From an uncultured Lachnospiraceae bacterium (GTDB taxonomy: Bacteria > Bacillota > Clostridia > Lachnospirales > Lachnospiraceae), in assembly GCA_900313745.1 (NCBI GenBank), contig OMSM01000064.1:1-8440 (forward strand): DNA of 8,440 nucleotides. Reading direction: 5' to 3'. Position 1 is the first letter of the stretch. Each line of letters opens with the position of its first letter. Shown here in pieces: positions 1-6,859 of this stretch. Position numbers and translations under genes: made by a program. A model generated the notes under the pieces. The model worked only from the letters and a program-made list of their open reading frames with translations, had not been told where the DNA came from and ran no database searches.

Positions 1-944
1 AGCCCTGTCGTAAGAAACATCTCGCGGAACATGTCAAGGCAGTTGTTGCTCGCCGGTCCGTCCGTGCCGATCGCAACGGTGATGCCGTCCCTCAGATAGT
101 CGGCAACCGGGGCGATTCCGGAAGCGAGCTTCGTGTTGGACCCGGGATTCGTCACGACGGCGATCCCCTTCTCCTTCATGATCCTCCGGTCGCTTTCATC
201 CGTCCAGATGAGGTGGTACCCCGCACCGCCGTAATCAAAAATGCCCATGGAGGCGAGATAGGCGACGGGTGACATTCCCGTGTTCTTCCTGCACTCCTCC
301 GTCTCGGATTTCGTCTCCGCAATGTGGGTGTACACCGGAGCCTGGTATTTGCGGGAAAGCCCGGCGATCTTCTCCAGAAGTTCCGGCGAGCATGTATACT
401 GCGCGTGGAAGCCGAGCCGGAAGGAGGTGAGCTCCGAGACCCCGTTGAGCTCGTTATACCATCTCTCCACGTCCTCGGCCGACTGGCTGAAATTGTTCAC
501 GCCGCCCACCTGCACCAGCCGCATTCCGGTATCCTGGCAGGCTGATGCTATGCTTTCGGGGGTCAGGTACATCTCCATTGCCGCGGTGATGCCGCCGGAG
601 ACATATTCCAGAACGGCGAGCCGGGTCAGCTCATAGATGTCCTCAGAGGTAAGTTTTGCCTCATAGGGGAAAACCTGGATGTTCAGCCACTCATGAAGCG
701 GCAGGTCATCGGCGTGGGAGCGCAGGAAGGTCATCGCGGAATGGGTGTGGGCGTCCTTGAAGCCCGGCATGAGCAGGCCGCCGCCGCAGTCGATCTCCCT
801 GTCAAACAGCGGCTTTTCCGCATTCCCGGGTTCCCCGGCCATCGTGATGCGGCTCCCTTCGACCCAGACCTCGCCGTTTGCGATCACAGGGGACTTCTCC
901 TCCAGCATGCTGAGGATTCTGGCATTGTAGAGACGTGTATTCAT
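1..944 (-). CDS. mtaD: MTA/SAH-deaminase-like amidohydrolase (3' end cut by window)
   Basis: Metal-dependent amidohydrolase, most like 5-methylthioadenosine/S-adenosylhomocysteine deaminases, which hydrolytically deaminate adenosine-type nucleosides to inosine-type products in the cytoplasm. I read 314 codons before the left edge; the family is usually about 420-450 residues, so the C-terminal part is missing. The metal-site residues are visible in order: HTH (His66, His68), His180 in GFHAQYTCS, His207 and Glu210 in THIAET, His244 in GAGYH, and Asp295 in GTDGPASNN. NPGSNTKLASGIAP (266-279) is also typical. The start at 944 has a GAGG 10 bases upstream; an in-frame ATG at 953 lies only one base from that GAGG and is less likely. 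It begins 23 bases after punA. Its exact substrate (MTA, SAH, 5'-deoxyadenosine or adenosine) cannot be told from sequence, and other chlorohydrolase/guanine-deaminase-like relatives remain possible. Confidence 0.85.
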   Translation of the reverse strand, partial: MNTRLYNARILSMLEEKSPVIANGEVWVEGSRITMAGEPGNAEKPLFDREIDCGGGLLMPGFKDAHTHSAMTFLRSHADDLPLHEWLNIQVFPYEAKLTSEDIYELTRLAVLEYVSGGITAAMEMYLTPESIASACQDTGMRLVQVGGVNNFSQSAEDVERWYNELNGVSELTSFRLGFHAQYTCSPELLEKIAGLSRKYQAPVYTHIAETKSETEECRKNTGMSPVAYLASMGIFDYGGAGYHLIWTDESDRRIMKEKGIAVVTNPGSNTKLASGIAPVADYLRDGITVAIGTDGPASNNCLDMFREMFLTTG

Positions 945-954
945 AATATGCATA

Positions 955-958
955 CCTC
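955..958 (-). promoter_or_regulatory. Ribosome binding site deciding the amidohydrolase start
   Basis: GAGG lies 10 bases before the ATG at 944 and only one base before the in-frame ATG at 953. The spacing favours 944. Confidence 0.55.
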
Positions 959-967
959 GCTGAGACT

Positions 968-1786
968 TCACATGTTCTTAATCGCTTCGGTCACAAGCGC
1001 GGAGAACCTCGGCGCAGCAAGCCTGCCCTCCTCGTTGACCTCCTCGGAGGACAGCGGCCTCTCCGATATCCCGGCTGCGAGATTGCTGATAAGGGATACG
1101 CCGCATACGCGCATTCCCATGTGCCTCGCGGTGATTGCCTCGATGGCGGAGCTCATTCCGACCATGTCCGCACCGAGAAGCTTCAGCATGCGGATCTCCG
1201 AGGGAGTCTCAAAGGAAGGGCCGGTGAGCTGGCAGTAGACGCCGTTCTGAAGTGCGATTCCGGTTTTCTCCGCAGCTTCCCTCAGGATCCGGACAAGCCC
1301 TTCGTCGTAAATCCTGGACATATCCGGGAAGCGCACGCCCTCGTCCTCGTCGTTCGGGCCGATTAGGGGATTGGGTACGAAGGAACTGATCTGGTCCGTG
1401 ATCATCGCAAGGCACCCCGGAGTGTATCCGGAGTTGATGCCTCCGCTCGCGTTGGTGATAAAGAGAATCTCCGCACCCAATTCGTGCATCACACGGATCG
1501 GCAGTACGACGATATCCGCTCTGTAGCCCTCATAAAGGTGGACTCTGCCCTGCATGCAGACCACAGGAGTTTTGCCGACATATCCGAAAATATATCTGCC
1601 GACGTGTCCGGGCGCGGTCGAGACGGGAAAACCTTCGTCCGCAAGCCTGCTGTAGGGGACCTCGGAGACGACGTCTATCTGTTCCGCGTAATCCCCGAGA
1701 CCGGAGCCGAGAATAAGCCCGACCCTCGGAACAAAATCTGTTATGCCGCGGATGGCATCCGCGATGCGCTTTACCTGTGCGTTCAT
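968..1786 (-). CDS. punA: Purine nucleoside phosphorylase (trimeric, PNP family 2)
   Basis: Phosphorolytic cleavage of purine (deoxy)nucleosides, typically inosine and guanosine, to the base plus (deoxy)ribose-1-phosphate, in cytoplasmic purine salvage. At 272 residues it has the normal length of the low-molecular-weight trimeric class. Visible motifs: GSGLG (27-31, phosphate loop), GHVGR with His61, QGRVHLYEG (79-87, His83 and Glu86), TNASGGI (111-117), GPSFETPSEIRM (189-200) with the purine-binding Glu193, GMSSAIEAI (210-218), and SNLAAGIS (234-241) with Asn235 at the purine-recognition position. Having both Glu and Asn fits 6-oxopurine specificity. The usual GMSTVPE is GMSSAIE here, a conservative family variation. 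The start is supported by GGAGGA about six bases upstream. It follows the serine hydrolase by 27 bases and precedes the deaminase-like gene by 23, suggesting co-transcription and a joint salvage role. Confidence 0.95.
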   Translation of the reverse strand: MNAQVKRIADAIRGITDFVPRVGLILGSGLGDYAEQIDVVSEVPYSRLADEGFPVSTAPGHVGRYIFGYVGKTPVVCMQGRVHLYEGYRADIVVLPIRVMHELGAEILFITNASGGINSGYTPGCLAMITDQISSFVPNPLIGPNDEDEGVRFPDMSRIYDEGLVRILREAAEKTGIALQNGVYCQLTGPSFETPSEIRMLKLLGADMVGMSSAIEAITARHMGMRVCGVSLISNLAAGISERPLSSEEVNEEGRLAAPRFSALVTEAIKNM

Positions 1787-1791
1787 TTGTT

Positions 1792-1797
1792 TCCTCC
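1792..1797 (-). promoter_or_regulatory. Strong ribosome binding site of punA
   Basis: GGAGGA lies five to six bases upstream of the punA ATG at 1786, within the 27-base gap after the serine hydrolase stop. It supports independent translation initiation of punA inside the operon. Confidence 0.7.
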
Positions 1798-1813
1798 GTT
1801 CATCTCCTGTGCC

Positions 1814-3637
1814 TTATCCGGTATCCCTGCAGGAGGCCTGTGTCTCATGAACCAGGTCTGCCGTGACCACGGGGCTGATTGTCATCGACATTCCCCGGAC
1901 GATGAGCTCCGGGTCGATTCTGCCCAGGACGGCGTGGATTACCGGTGAAGTGCTGCCGGAAACCGGATTCATGTTGTTAAAGAGTCCGGAGATAAGTACG
2001 TCTCCGGGTGTTTCGCTCCATTCAAGCCTTATGTGTTCCCGGTCGGGGAAGACAATACGCAGCCTGCGCTCCGCTGCATCCTCGATGAAGGAAATCACAA
2101 GGGTCAGAACCGGGATGCCTTCCTCATTAAAACCGAACCTGCCCTTCACGCCCGCAAGGTATTCCTCGCCGTTCATGAATATCGGGACATGGCGGCCTCT
2201 TGTGAAGCCTACCGGAAGAACATGCATGGCCTCGCCCTCGCGGACAGTCAGCAAAAACTCCCGGCCCTTCCGGGCAAATCCGACGGACCGGATGCCCCGG
2301 GTGTAGTTGTTGTGCACTACCTGCATCATTAGCGGAAGCAGGCCGGCCTGTCCCTGGCTGCAGCGGTAGGTAGAGCCGTCCAGAGACTTAAGGAAGCGCT
2401 CCTTTGCGGCCTCCGTCCGGACGCTGTTCATTCTCTCCACGCTTCGCGCGCTCTTCCATCCTCCCCGGGTGATCGGAGGGAAGATCATTTCTTTTCCCTC
2501 TGCTGCCCTTACCGCCCTCATCAGTCGGTGGAGCGAGGCGGGGTTCGGGGGAAGCGGGCCCTCCTCCGGCATATACTGCTCACCGAAATAGGTCCGGATG
2601 ACCGCATTCATCTTCCCGTTCTGGAAGATCTCCGGGTTTCCGGCGTTGGTGACAACGACCATGTCCATATCCGGGAAGCAGTGGACATTCTGTCCGAGCA
2701 TTCCGTTGTAGAGGAAGCTGCCCGGGCGCAGCGCGCACCAGACATGGTAGCCGTACCAGGGATTATTCGCCTCCCCTGTCTCTATCCTTGGGACCAGGGA
2801 TTCCTTTACCCAGTCCTCCGGAATCAGCTGCCGGTCCCTGTACCTTCCGCCGTTCAGGTAAAGAATGCCAAGCTTCGCGGCGTCCTCGGGACGGATATAC
2901 ATGCCCCAGCCGCCCTTGCTGATCCCTGCGGGCGTGTGCTCCCAGTAGATGCGCCGGATTCCCATCGGAGTGAATATGCGCTCCTTAAGGTAGTCGAACA
3001 GGCTCATCCCCGTGCACTTTGTGACCAGTGCCGACAGGATGTAGGAATTCATGCTGTTGTAGTCAAAGCGCGTCCCCGGATCAAACTTCAGCGGGGAGGA
3101 GAAAAAGCGCTCCACCCAGTCGTCTCCGGAGACAGCCCCGGACTCGCCGAAGCCTGAACCGCTCGACATGGTAAGAAGGTGCCTTACGGTGAGCTCCCTG
3201 TAGCGCAGAGAGCTGAGAAAGCCCGCGGACGGGGAGAGCTTGTCCAGTACGCGGTCCTCCAGGGAGAGTTTTCCTTCCCCGACAAGGAGGCCGACTGCCA
3301 TTCCCGTGAAGCTCTTGCACATGGAATAGGAGGCGTGCCAGAGCCCCGCGGGGTAAGGATCAAATCCGGTTTCCAGGATCACATGGCCGTGCCGGACGAC
3401 GAGAAGCTGATGCATGTGCAGGCTCGACGTCTCCGTAAAACAACGGACGAGCGATGCAAGATGGCCGGAATCTACCCCTTCTTCTTCGGGAGTGCTCCGG
3501 GGAAGCGGATCCTCCTCCGGCATCCCGAAATCAAAAGCGGGCTTCTGCGGGCTGTAGGGAACCCTGCCGAGATCACCTGTCTTCTGGTTGACGATTTCCC
3601 AAAGGAGCTTTATTGCATCCAGTTCAGCTCTTGGCAT
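1814..3637 (-). CDS. Beta-lactamase-fold serine hydrolase with a large C-terminal extension
   Basis: A 607-residue protein of the class C beta-lactamase/penicillin-binding-protein-like family. The serine hydrolase domain spans about residues 45-350. It carries the SxxK nucleophile motif as SMCK (Ser105, Lys108), a tyrosine motif as FDYNS (Tyr193, with Ser in place of the commoner Asn of YxN), RHLLTMSSG (152-160), and a third-motif region GMLGQNVHCFPD (312-323) before a VVVT strand. Residues about 365-605 form an extra domain without a motif I recognise. I see no signal peptide or membrane segment, which is unusual because many relatives act on cell-wall peptides outside the cell. The start at 3637 overlaps the end of topB by 14 bases and has only a weak AAGG six bases upstream, so translational coupling is likely. 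A later in-frame Met39 at 3523 would leave only the hydrolase part but has no good ribosome site. The substrate (ester, amide, D-amino peptide) is unknown. Confidence 0.88.
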   Translation of the reverse strand: MPRAELDAIKLLWEIVNQKTGDLGRVPYSPQKPAFDFGMPEEDPLPRSTPEEEGVDSGHLASLVRCFTETSSLHMHQLLVVRHGHVILETGFDPYPAGLWHASYSMCKSFTGMAVGLLVGEGKLSLEDRVLDKLSPSAGFLSSLRYRELTVRHLLTMSSGSGFGESGAVSGDDWVERFFSSPLKFDPGTRFDYNSMNSYILSALVTKCTGMSLFDYLKERIFTPMGIRRIYWEHTPAGISKGGWGMYIRPEDAAKLGILYLNGGRYRDRQLIPEDWVKESLVPRIETGEANNPWYGYHVWCALRPGSFLYNGMLGQNVHCFPDMDMVVVTNAGNPEIFQNGKMNAVIRTYFGEQYMPEEGPLPPNPASLHRLMRAVRAAEGKEMIFPPITRGGWKSARSVERMNSVRTEAAKERFLKSLDGSTYRCSQGQAGLLPLMMQVVHNNYTRGIRSVGFARKGREFLLTVREGEAMHVLPVGFTRGRHVPIFMNGEEYLAGVKGRFGFNEEGIPVLTLVISFIEDAAERRLRIVFPDREHIRLEWSETPGDVLISGLFNNMNPVSGSTSPVIHAVLGRIDPELIVRGMSMTISPVVTADLVHETQASCRDTG

Positions 3638-5729
3638 CGGAGGCCTTCTTTCCCGTACTTCTCCGTCTTCCGGAGGATCCTTTCCCGCTCTTTGATCCCG
3701 GCGCCCCTCCCTTCATGGAGAACGGCCTGTCCTTGTAATATCCGGCAGTCACCACATACGCGCTGTTCAGTGCCGGGGTGAAGTCCGTGTTTTTGACCTG
3801 ATCCGTGCGCCGGGTCACAAAATCGGAGAGCTTGGCCATATATTCAGCTTCACTCACCGTGCCCTCCGCCACCCTTGTAAGCCCCATCTCCCAGCTCGCC
3901 GTGAGCTTCGGGTCAAGAAGCGGCCTGAGGGAGCAGGAAACGGTATCGAAGATCAGTTCTCCGAGTATGGTCGGGGTAATGATCTGAGTCTTCCGGTTTA
4001 AGTCCAGATAGCGGTTGGTGAATAGTTTTTTCAGAATCTCCGCCCTTGTGGCGCTGGTTCCTATTCCGCTGCCCCTTATCTGCTCCCTCAGCTCCTCGTC
4101 TTCAATGAGAGAGCCGGCGTTTTCCATCGCGAGGATCATGCTTCCGGAGCCGTAGCGTTTCGGGGGCTGAGTCTCTCCCTCCTTAATTGAGGGATTGCTG
4201 AAATCCAGCCGCGTGCCTTTGCGCATCCCGTCAAATAAAGAGAGATCAGCCTCGGATTCGCTTTCGCGTTCTTCTTTCTCCTTAAGGAAGGAAGGCTTTG
4301 CCACCTTAAGATAACCCTCCTCCTTCAGCGAGCGGAAATTCGCGGAGAAGAGCTCCTCGTGCTCTCCTGCCTGAACCCGGATCTGCAGGGCTATTTTATC
4401 AAATACCGCAGGGGGATAAAAGACGGACAGGAAGCGTCGGACGATCAGCTCATACACCTTCGCCGTGGTCTCGGGCAGTGAGCTTAAGGCGCCGAGGCCC
4501 TGCCCGGTGGGGATGATCGCGTAGTGATCCGTAATCGCCGAGTCGTCGGTGTACCTGCTCTTTCCTATGGCCTTCGCCGTTCCGAGGGACGCGATCTCCC
4601 TCACCGCCTCCTTGTACATAGGCAGGCCGAACAGGCCGTTCAGGTTGACGGTGATCTCCTTCGCCACCGCGGAAGAAAGCACGCGGGCATCCGTCCTCGG
4701 ATAGGTGGTAAGCTTCTTCTCGTAGAGATCCTGCGCTGCCTGCAGGGTCTGGTCCGGGCTGATATGGAATATCCTCGAACAGTCGTTCTGCAGTTCCGCA
4801 AGGTTATAGAGCAGAGGTGCGTACTTTTTCTCGCTTCTGCGGTTTATGGACTCCACCGCCGCCGGCGCGTTCGGGCCAAAGGAAGCGATGAGCTTCTCCG
4901 CGTCCTCTCTTTTCCTGAAGCCGTTCTCCTTATAAAGAGCGGGCGAATTAAACCACGCGGAATGCTCGCTCACATGCCACTCCGCGGAGAAGGAACGGGC
5001 ATCCTCAGGATCCTGTCCCTGCCTCCGGAAATCGGCGATGACGCGGAAGAACGGCGTTTTGACAAAGGAGCGGATCTCCCTCTCGCGGGAGACCACCATG
5101 CCCAGAACACAGGTCATGACGCGGCCAACGGCGATCACGCAGCGGTCGGTGCCGAGGAAGGAGGAGATGTTCTTCCCGTAGCGCAGGGTTAGCGCGCGGG
5201 AGAAATTAATCCCCATGAGATAGTCCTCCTTCGCCCGGAGATAGGCTGCGGCTCCCAGGGGATCATACTCCCGGTCATCCTTCGCTTCCCGGATGCCCCG
5301 CAGTATTTCCTCCTTCGTCTGGGAATCGATCCAGACCCGGAGCTGGCGCTTGTCCTTCACCCCGGCTTCCTGGGCGACGAGCCTGTAGATATACTCACCC
5401 TCGCGCCCGGAGTCGGTGCAGATGTAAATCGTGTCGACCTCCGGGTCCGTAAGGATCCCTTTCACGATGCTGAACTGCTTTTTCACGCTGTCAATCACCT
5501 GATAGCGCCACGCATCCGGCACGAAGGGAATTGTCGCGAGGGACCACTTTTTGTACTTTGCGTCGTATGCGTCAGGATAGCACATCGTGACCAGGTGCCC
5601 TACGCACCAGGTCACGATGGATTCGGACGACACCATGCAGCCGTCGCGGGAGGTGAAGCGCTCGCCCAGAGCATCCGCGAACTGCCTTGCCACACTAGGT
5701 TTCTCGGCAATGAATACCCTTTTAGCCAT
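3624..5729 (-). CDS. topB: DNA topoisomerase III (type IA)
   Basis: Type IA topoisomerase that cuts one DNA strand through a 5'-phosphotyrosine bond and passes another strand through; TopB enzymes decatenate and resolve recombination or replication intermediates. At 701 residues it has normal TopB length. The Toprim domain starts with FIAEKPSVA (6-14, acidic Glu9) and contains the metal-site stretch CTDSGREGE (104-112). The catalytic tyrosine is Tyr343 in LTTYPRTDAR (340-349). GSGIGTSATRAEIL (553-566) is the conserved late motif. There is no cysteine-rich zinc ribbon at the C-terminus; instead the last 20 or so residues form a Gly/Ser/Lys/Arg-rich basic tail, probably for DNA contact. The ATG follows the asd stop after three bases with only a weak AAAGAAG-like site, so coupling to asd is likely. 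TopB also occurs on conjugative elements, but there is no relaxase, integrase or transfer gene beside this copy, so it looks chromosomal. Confidence 0.96.
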   Translation of the reverse strand: MAKRVFIAEKPSVARQFADALGERFTSRDGCMVSSESIVTWCVGHLVTMCYPDAYDAKYKKWSLATIPFVPDAWRYQVIDSVKKQFSIVKGILTDPEVDTIYICTDSGREGEYIYRLVAQEAGVKDKRQLRVWIDSQTKEEILRGIREAKDDREYDPLGAAAYLRAKEDYLMGINFSRALTLRYGKNISSFLGTDRCVIAVGRVMTCVLGMVVSREREIRSFVKTPFFRVIADFRRQGQDPEDARSFSAEWHVSEHSAWFNSPALYKENGFRKREDAEKLIASFGPNAPAAVESINRRSEKKYAPLLYNLAELQNDCSRIFHISPDQTLQAAQDLYEKKLTTYPRTDARVLSSAVAKEITVNLNGLFGLPMYKEAVREIASLGTAKAIGKSRYTDDSAITDHYAIIPTGQGLGALSSLPETTAKVYELIVRRFLSVFYPPAVFDKIALQIRVQAGEHEELFSANFRSLKEEGYLKVAKPSFLKEKEERESESEADLSLFDGMRKGTRLDFSNPSIKEGETQPPKRYGSGSMILAMENAGSLIEDEELREQIRGSGIGTSATRAEILKKLFTNRYLDLNRKTQIITPTILGELIFDTVSCSLRPLLDPKLTASWEMGLTRVAEGTVSEAEYMAKLSDFVTRRTDQVKNTDFTPALNSAYVVTAGYYKDRPFSMKGGAPGSKSGKGSSGRRRSTGKKASDAKS

Positions 5730-5732
5730 GTA

Positions 5733-6821
5733 TTACTTCTTTGTGATATATCCCTGTTTTACCAGAAGCTCTGCGCACTCCACCGCGCCGCCCGCGGCAC
5801 CGCGGATGGTGTTGTGGGAGAGTCCGACGAACTTGTAGTCGAAGATGGTGTCCTCTCTCAGCCTGCCGACCGAGATGCCCATTCCGCGCTCATAGTCCAC
5901 GTCAAGGGCCACCTGGGGACGGTTCTCCTCCTCCATGTAGCGGATGAACTGTGCGGGAGCGCTGGGAAGCCCAAGCTGCTGCGGAAGGCCTGCAAAACTG
6001 TTCAGCTTCTCGATGAGTGCCTCCTTCTCCGGCTTCTTCTCAAAGCTGACGAACACCGACGCCGTGTGCCCGTAGAGCACGGGGACGCGGATGCACTGGC
6101 TGGTGATCAGCGGGGAAGCCGCGGGAACAATCTCGTCGTTCTCGATATGCCCGAAGATGCGCAGAGGCTCCTTCTCGCTCTTCTCCTCCTCGCCGCTGAT
6201 GAAGGGAATGATATTGCCCACCATCTCCGGCCAGTCGCCGAAGTTCTTTCCCGCGCCGGATATGGCCTGGTAGGTGCTCGCCAGCACCTTCGTGGGGACA
6301 AACTCCTTCCACGCCGCAAGGGCAGGTGCATAGCTCTGGATCGAGCAGTTGGGCTTAACGGCGATGAAGCCGCGCTCCGTGCCGAGGCGGCGCCTCTGTG
6401 CGGGTATGATCTCCGCGTGCTCCGGATTGATTTCCGGAACGATCATCGGGACGTCTTTCGTCCAGCGGTGTGCGCTGTTGTTGGAGACGACGGGGGTCTC
6501 GGTGCGCGCGTACTGCTCCTCTATCGCCTTGATCTCCTCCTTGGACATCGCAAGTGCGCTGAAGACGAAATCCACATCGGAGACAACCTTGTCAATATTC
6601 TCTACGCTCTCCACCGTGATGCCGCGGACCGCCTCGGGAACAGGGATATCGCCAAGCTTCCAGCGGCCGTTTATGGCCTCCTCGTAGGTCATTCCCGCCG
6701 AGCGGGGGCTCGCTGCGATTCCGGCAACGGTGAACCAGGGGTGGTCGGAAAGAAGGGAGATGAAGCGCTGCCCTACCATGCCTGTGCCGCCGAGTACGGC
6801 GACGCGTAATTTCTCACTCAT
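5733..6821 (-). CDS. asd: Aspartate-semialdehyde dehydrogenase (archaeal/fungal-type class)
   Basis: NADP-dependent reductive dephosphorylation of aspartyl-4-phosphate to aspartate-4-semialdehyde, the branch point to lysine/diaminopimelate, threonine and methionine. I call 362 residues from the ATG at 6821. It shows the Rossmann motif LGGTGMVGQRF (10-20), the catalytic Cys159 in VKPNCSIQSY, Arg245 in RVPV as a substrate contact, His251 in GHTASVFV as the likely catalytic base, and NTIRGAAGGAV (337-347) near the C-terminus. The KPNCS context and RVPV-GHT arrangement match the class first described in archaea and fungi rather than the QNCSTIQ-type bacterial class. An upstream in-frame ATG at 6836 would add five residues, but the AGGAG seven bases before 6821 decides for the shorter form. 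It lies 38 bases after argH and three bases before topB, in one probable transcript. Confidence 0.95.
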   Translation of the reverse strand: MSEKLRVAVLGGTGMVGQRFISLLSDHPWFTVAGIAASPRSAGMTYEEAINGRWKLGDIPVPEAVRGITVESVENIDKVVSDVDFVFSALAMSKEEIKAIEEQYARTETPVVSNNSAHRWTKDVPMIVPEINPEHAEIIPAQRRRLGTERGFIAVKPNCSIQSYAPALAAWKEFVPTKVLASTYQAISGAGKNFGDWPEMVGNIIPFISGEEEKSEKEPLRIFGHIENDEIVPAASPLITSQCIRVPVLYGHTASVFVSFEKKPEKEALIEKLNSFAGLPQQLGLPSAPAQFIRYMEEENRPQVALDVDYERGMGISVGRLREDTIFDYKFVGLSHNTIRGAAGGAVECAELLVKQGYITKK

Positions 6822-6828
6822 AATTTCA

Positions 6829-6834
6829 CTCCTC
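6829..6834 (-). promoter_or_regulatory. Ribosome binding site deciding the asd start
   Basis: GAGGAG followed by seven bases (TGAAATT) and the ATG at 6821. The earlier in-frame ATG at 6836 overlaps this site, so it is unlikely to be the main start. Confidence 0.75.
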
Positions 6835-6859
6835 ATAATATGTTAAGCACAAACTGCGG

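Noticed and set aside
280..636. Plus-strand open frame opposite the amidohydrolase
   Set aside because: It overlaps the reverse frame that carries conserved metal-binding motifs; the translation matches no family I know.
1783..1803. Six-codon minus-strand mini frame whose TGA overlaps the punA ATG
   Set aside because: Its ATG is directly adjacent to the AGGAG with no spacing, so initiation is unlikely; the punA start has its own well-placed GGAGGA.
2528..3157. Plus-strand open frame of about 209 codons opposite the serine hydrolase
   Set aside because: It is a shadow of the hydrolase, whose SxxK and tyrosine motifs are on the other strand in this region.
3624..5729. TopB as a sign of an integrative or conjugative element
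   Set aside because: No relaxase, integrase, coupling protein, single-strand binding protein or att-like repeats are present, and all neighbours are housekeeping genes.
5595..6809. Long plus-strand open frame of about 404 codons opposite asd
   Set aside because: It lies directly antisense to asd, which has clear catalytic motifs. The translation is low-complexity, rich in Leu/Arg/Ala/Asp, with no recognisable domain; this is typical of a shadow frame in GC-rich DNA.
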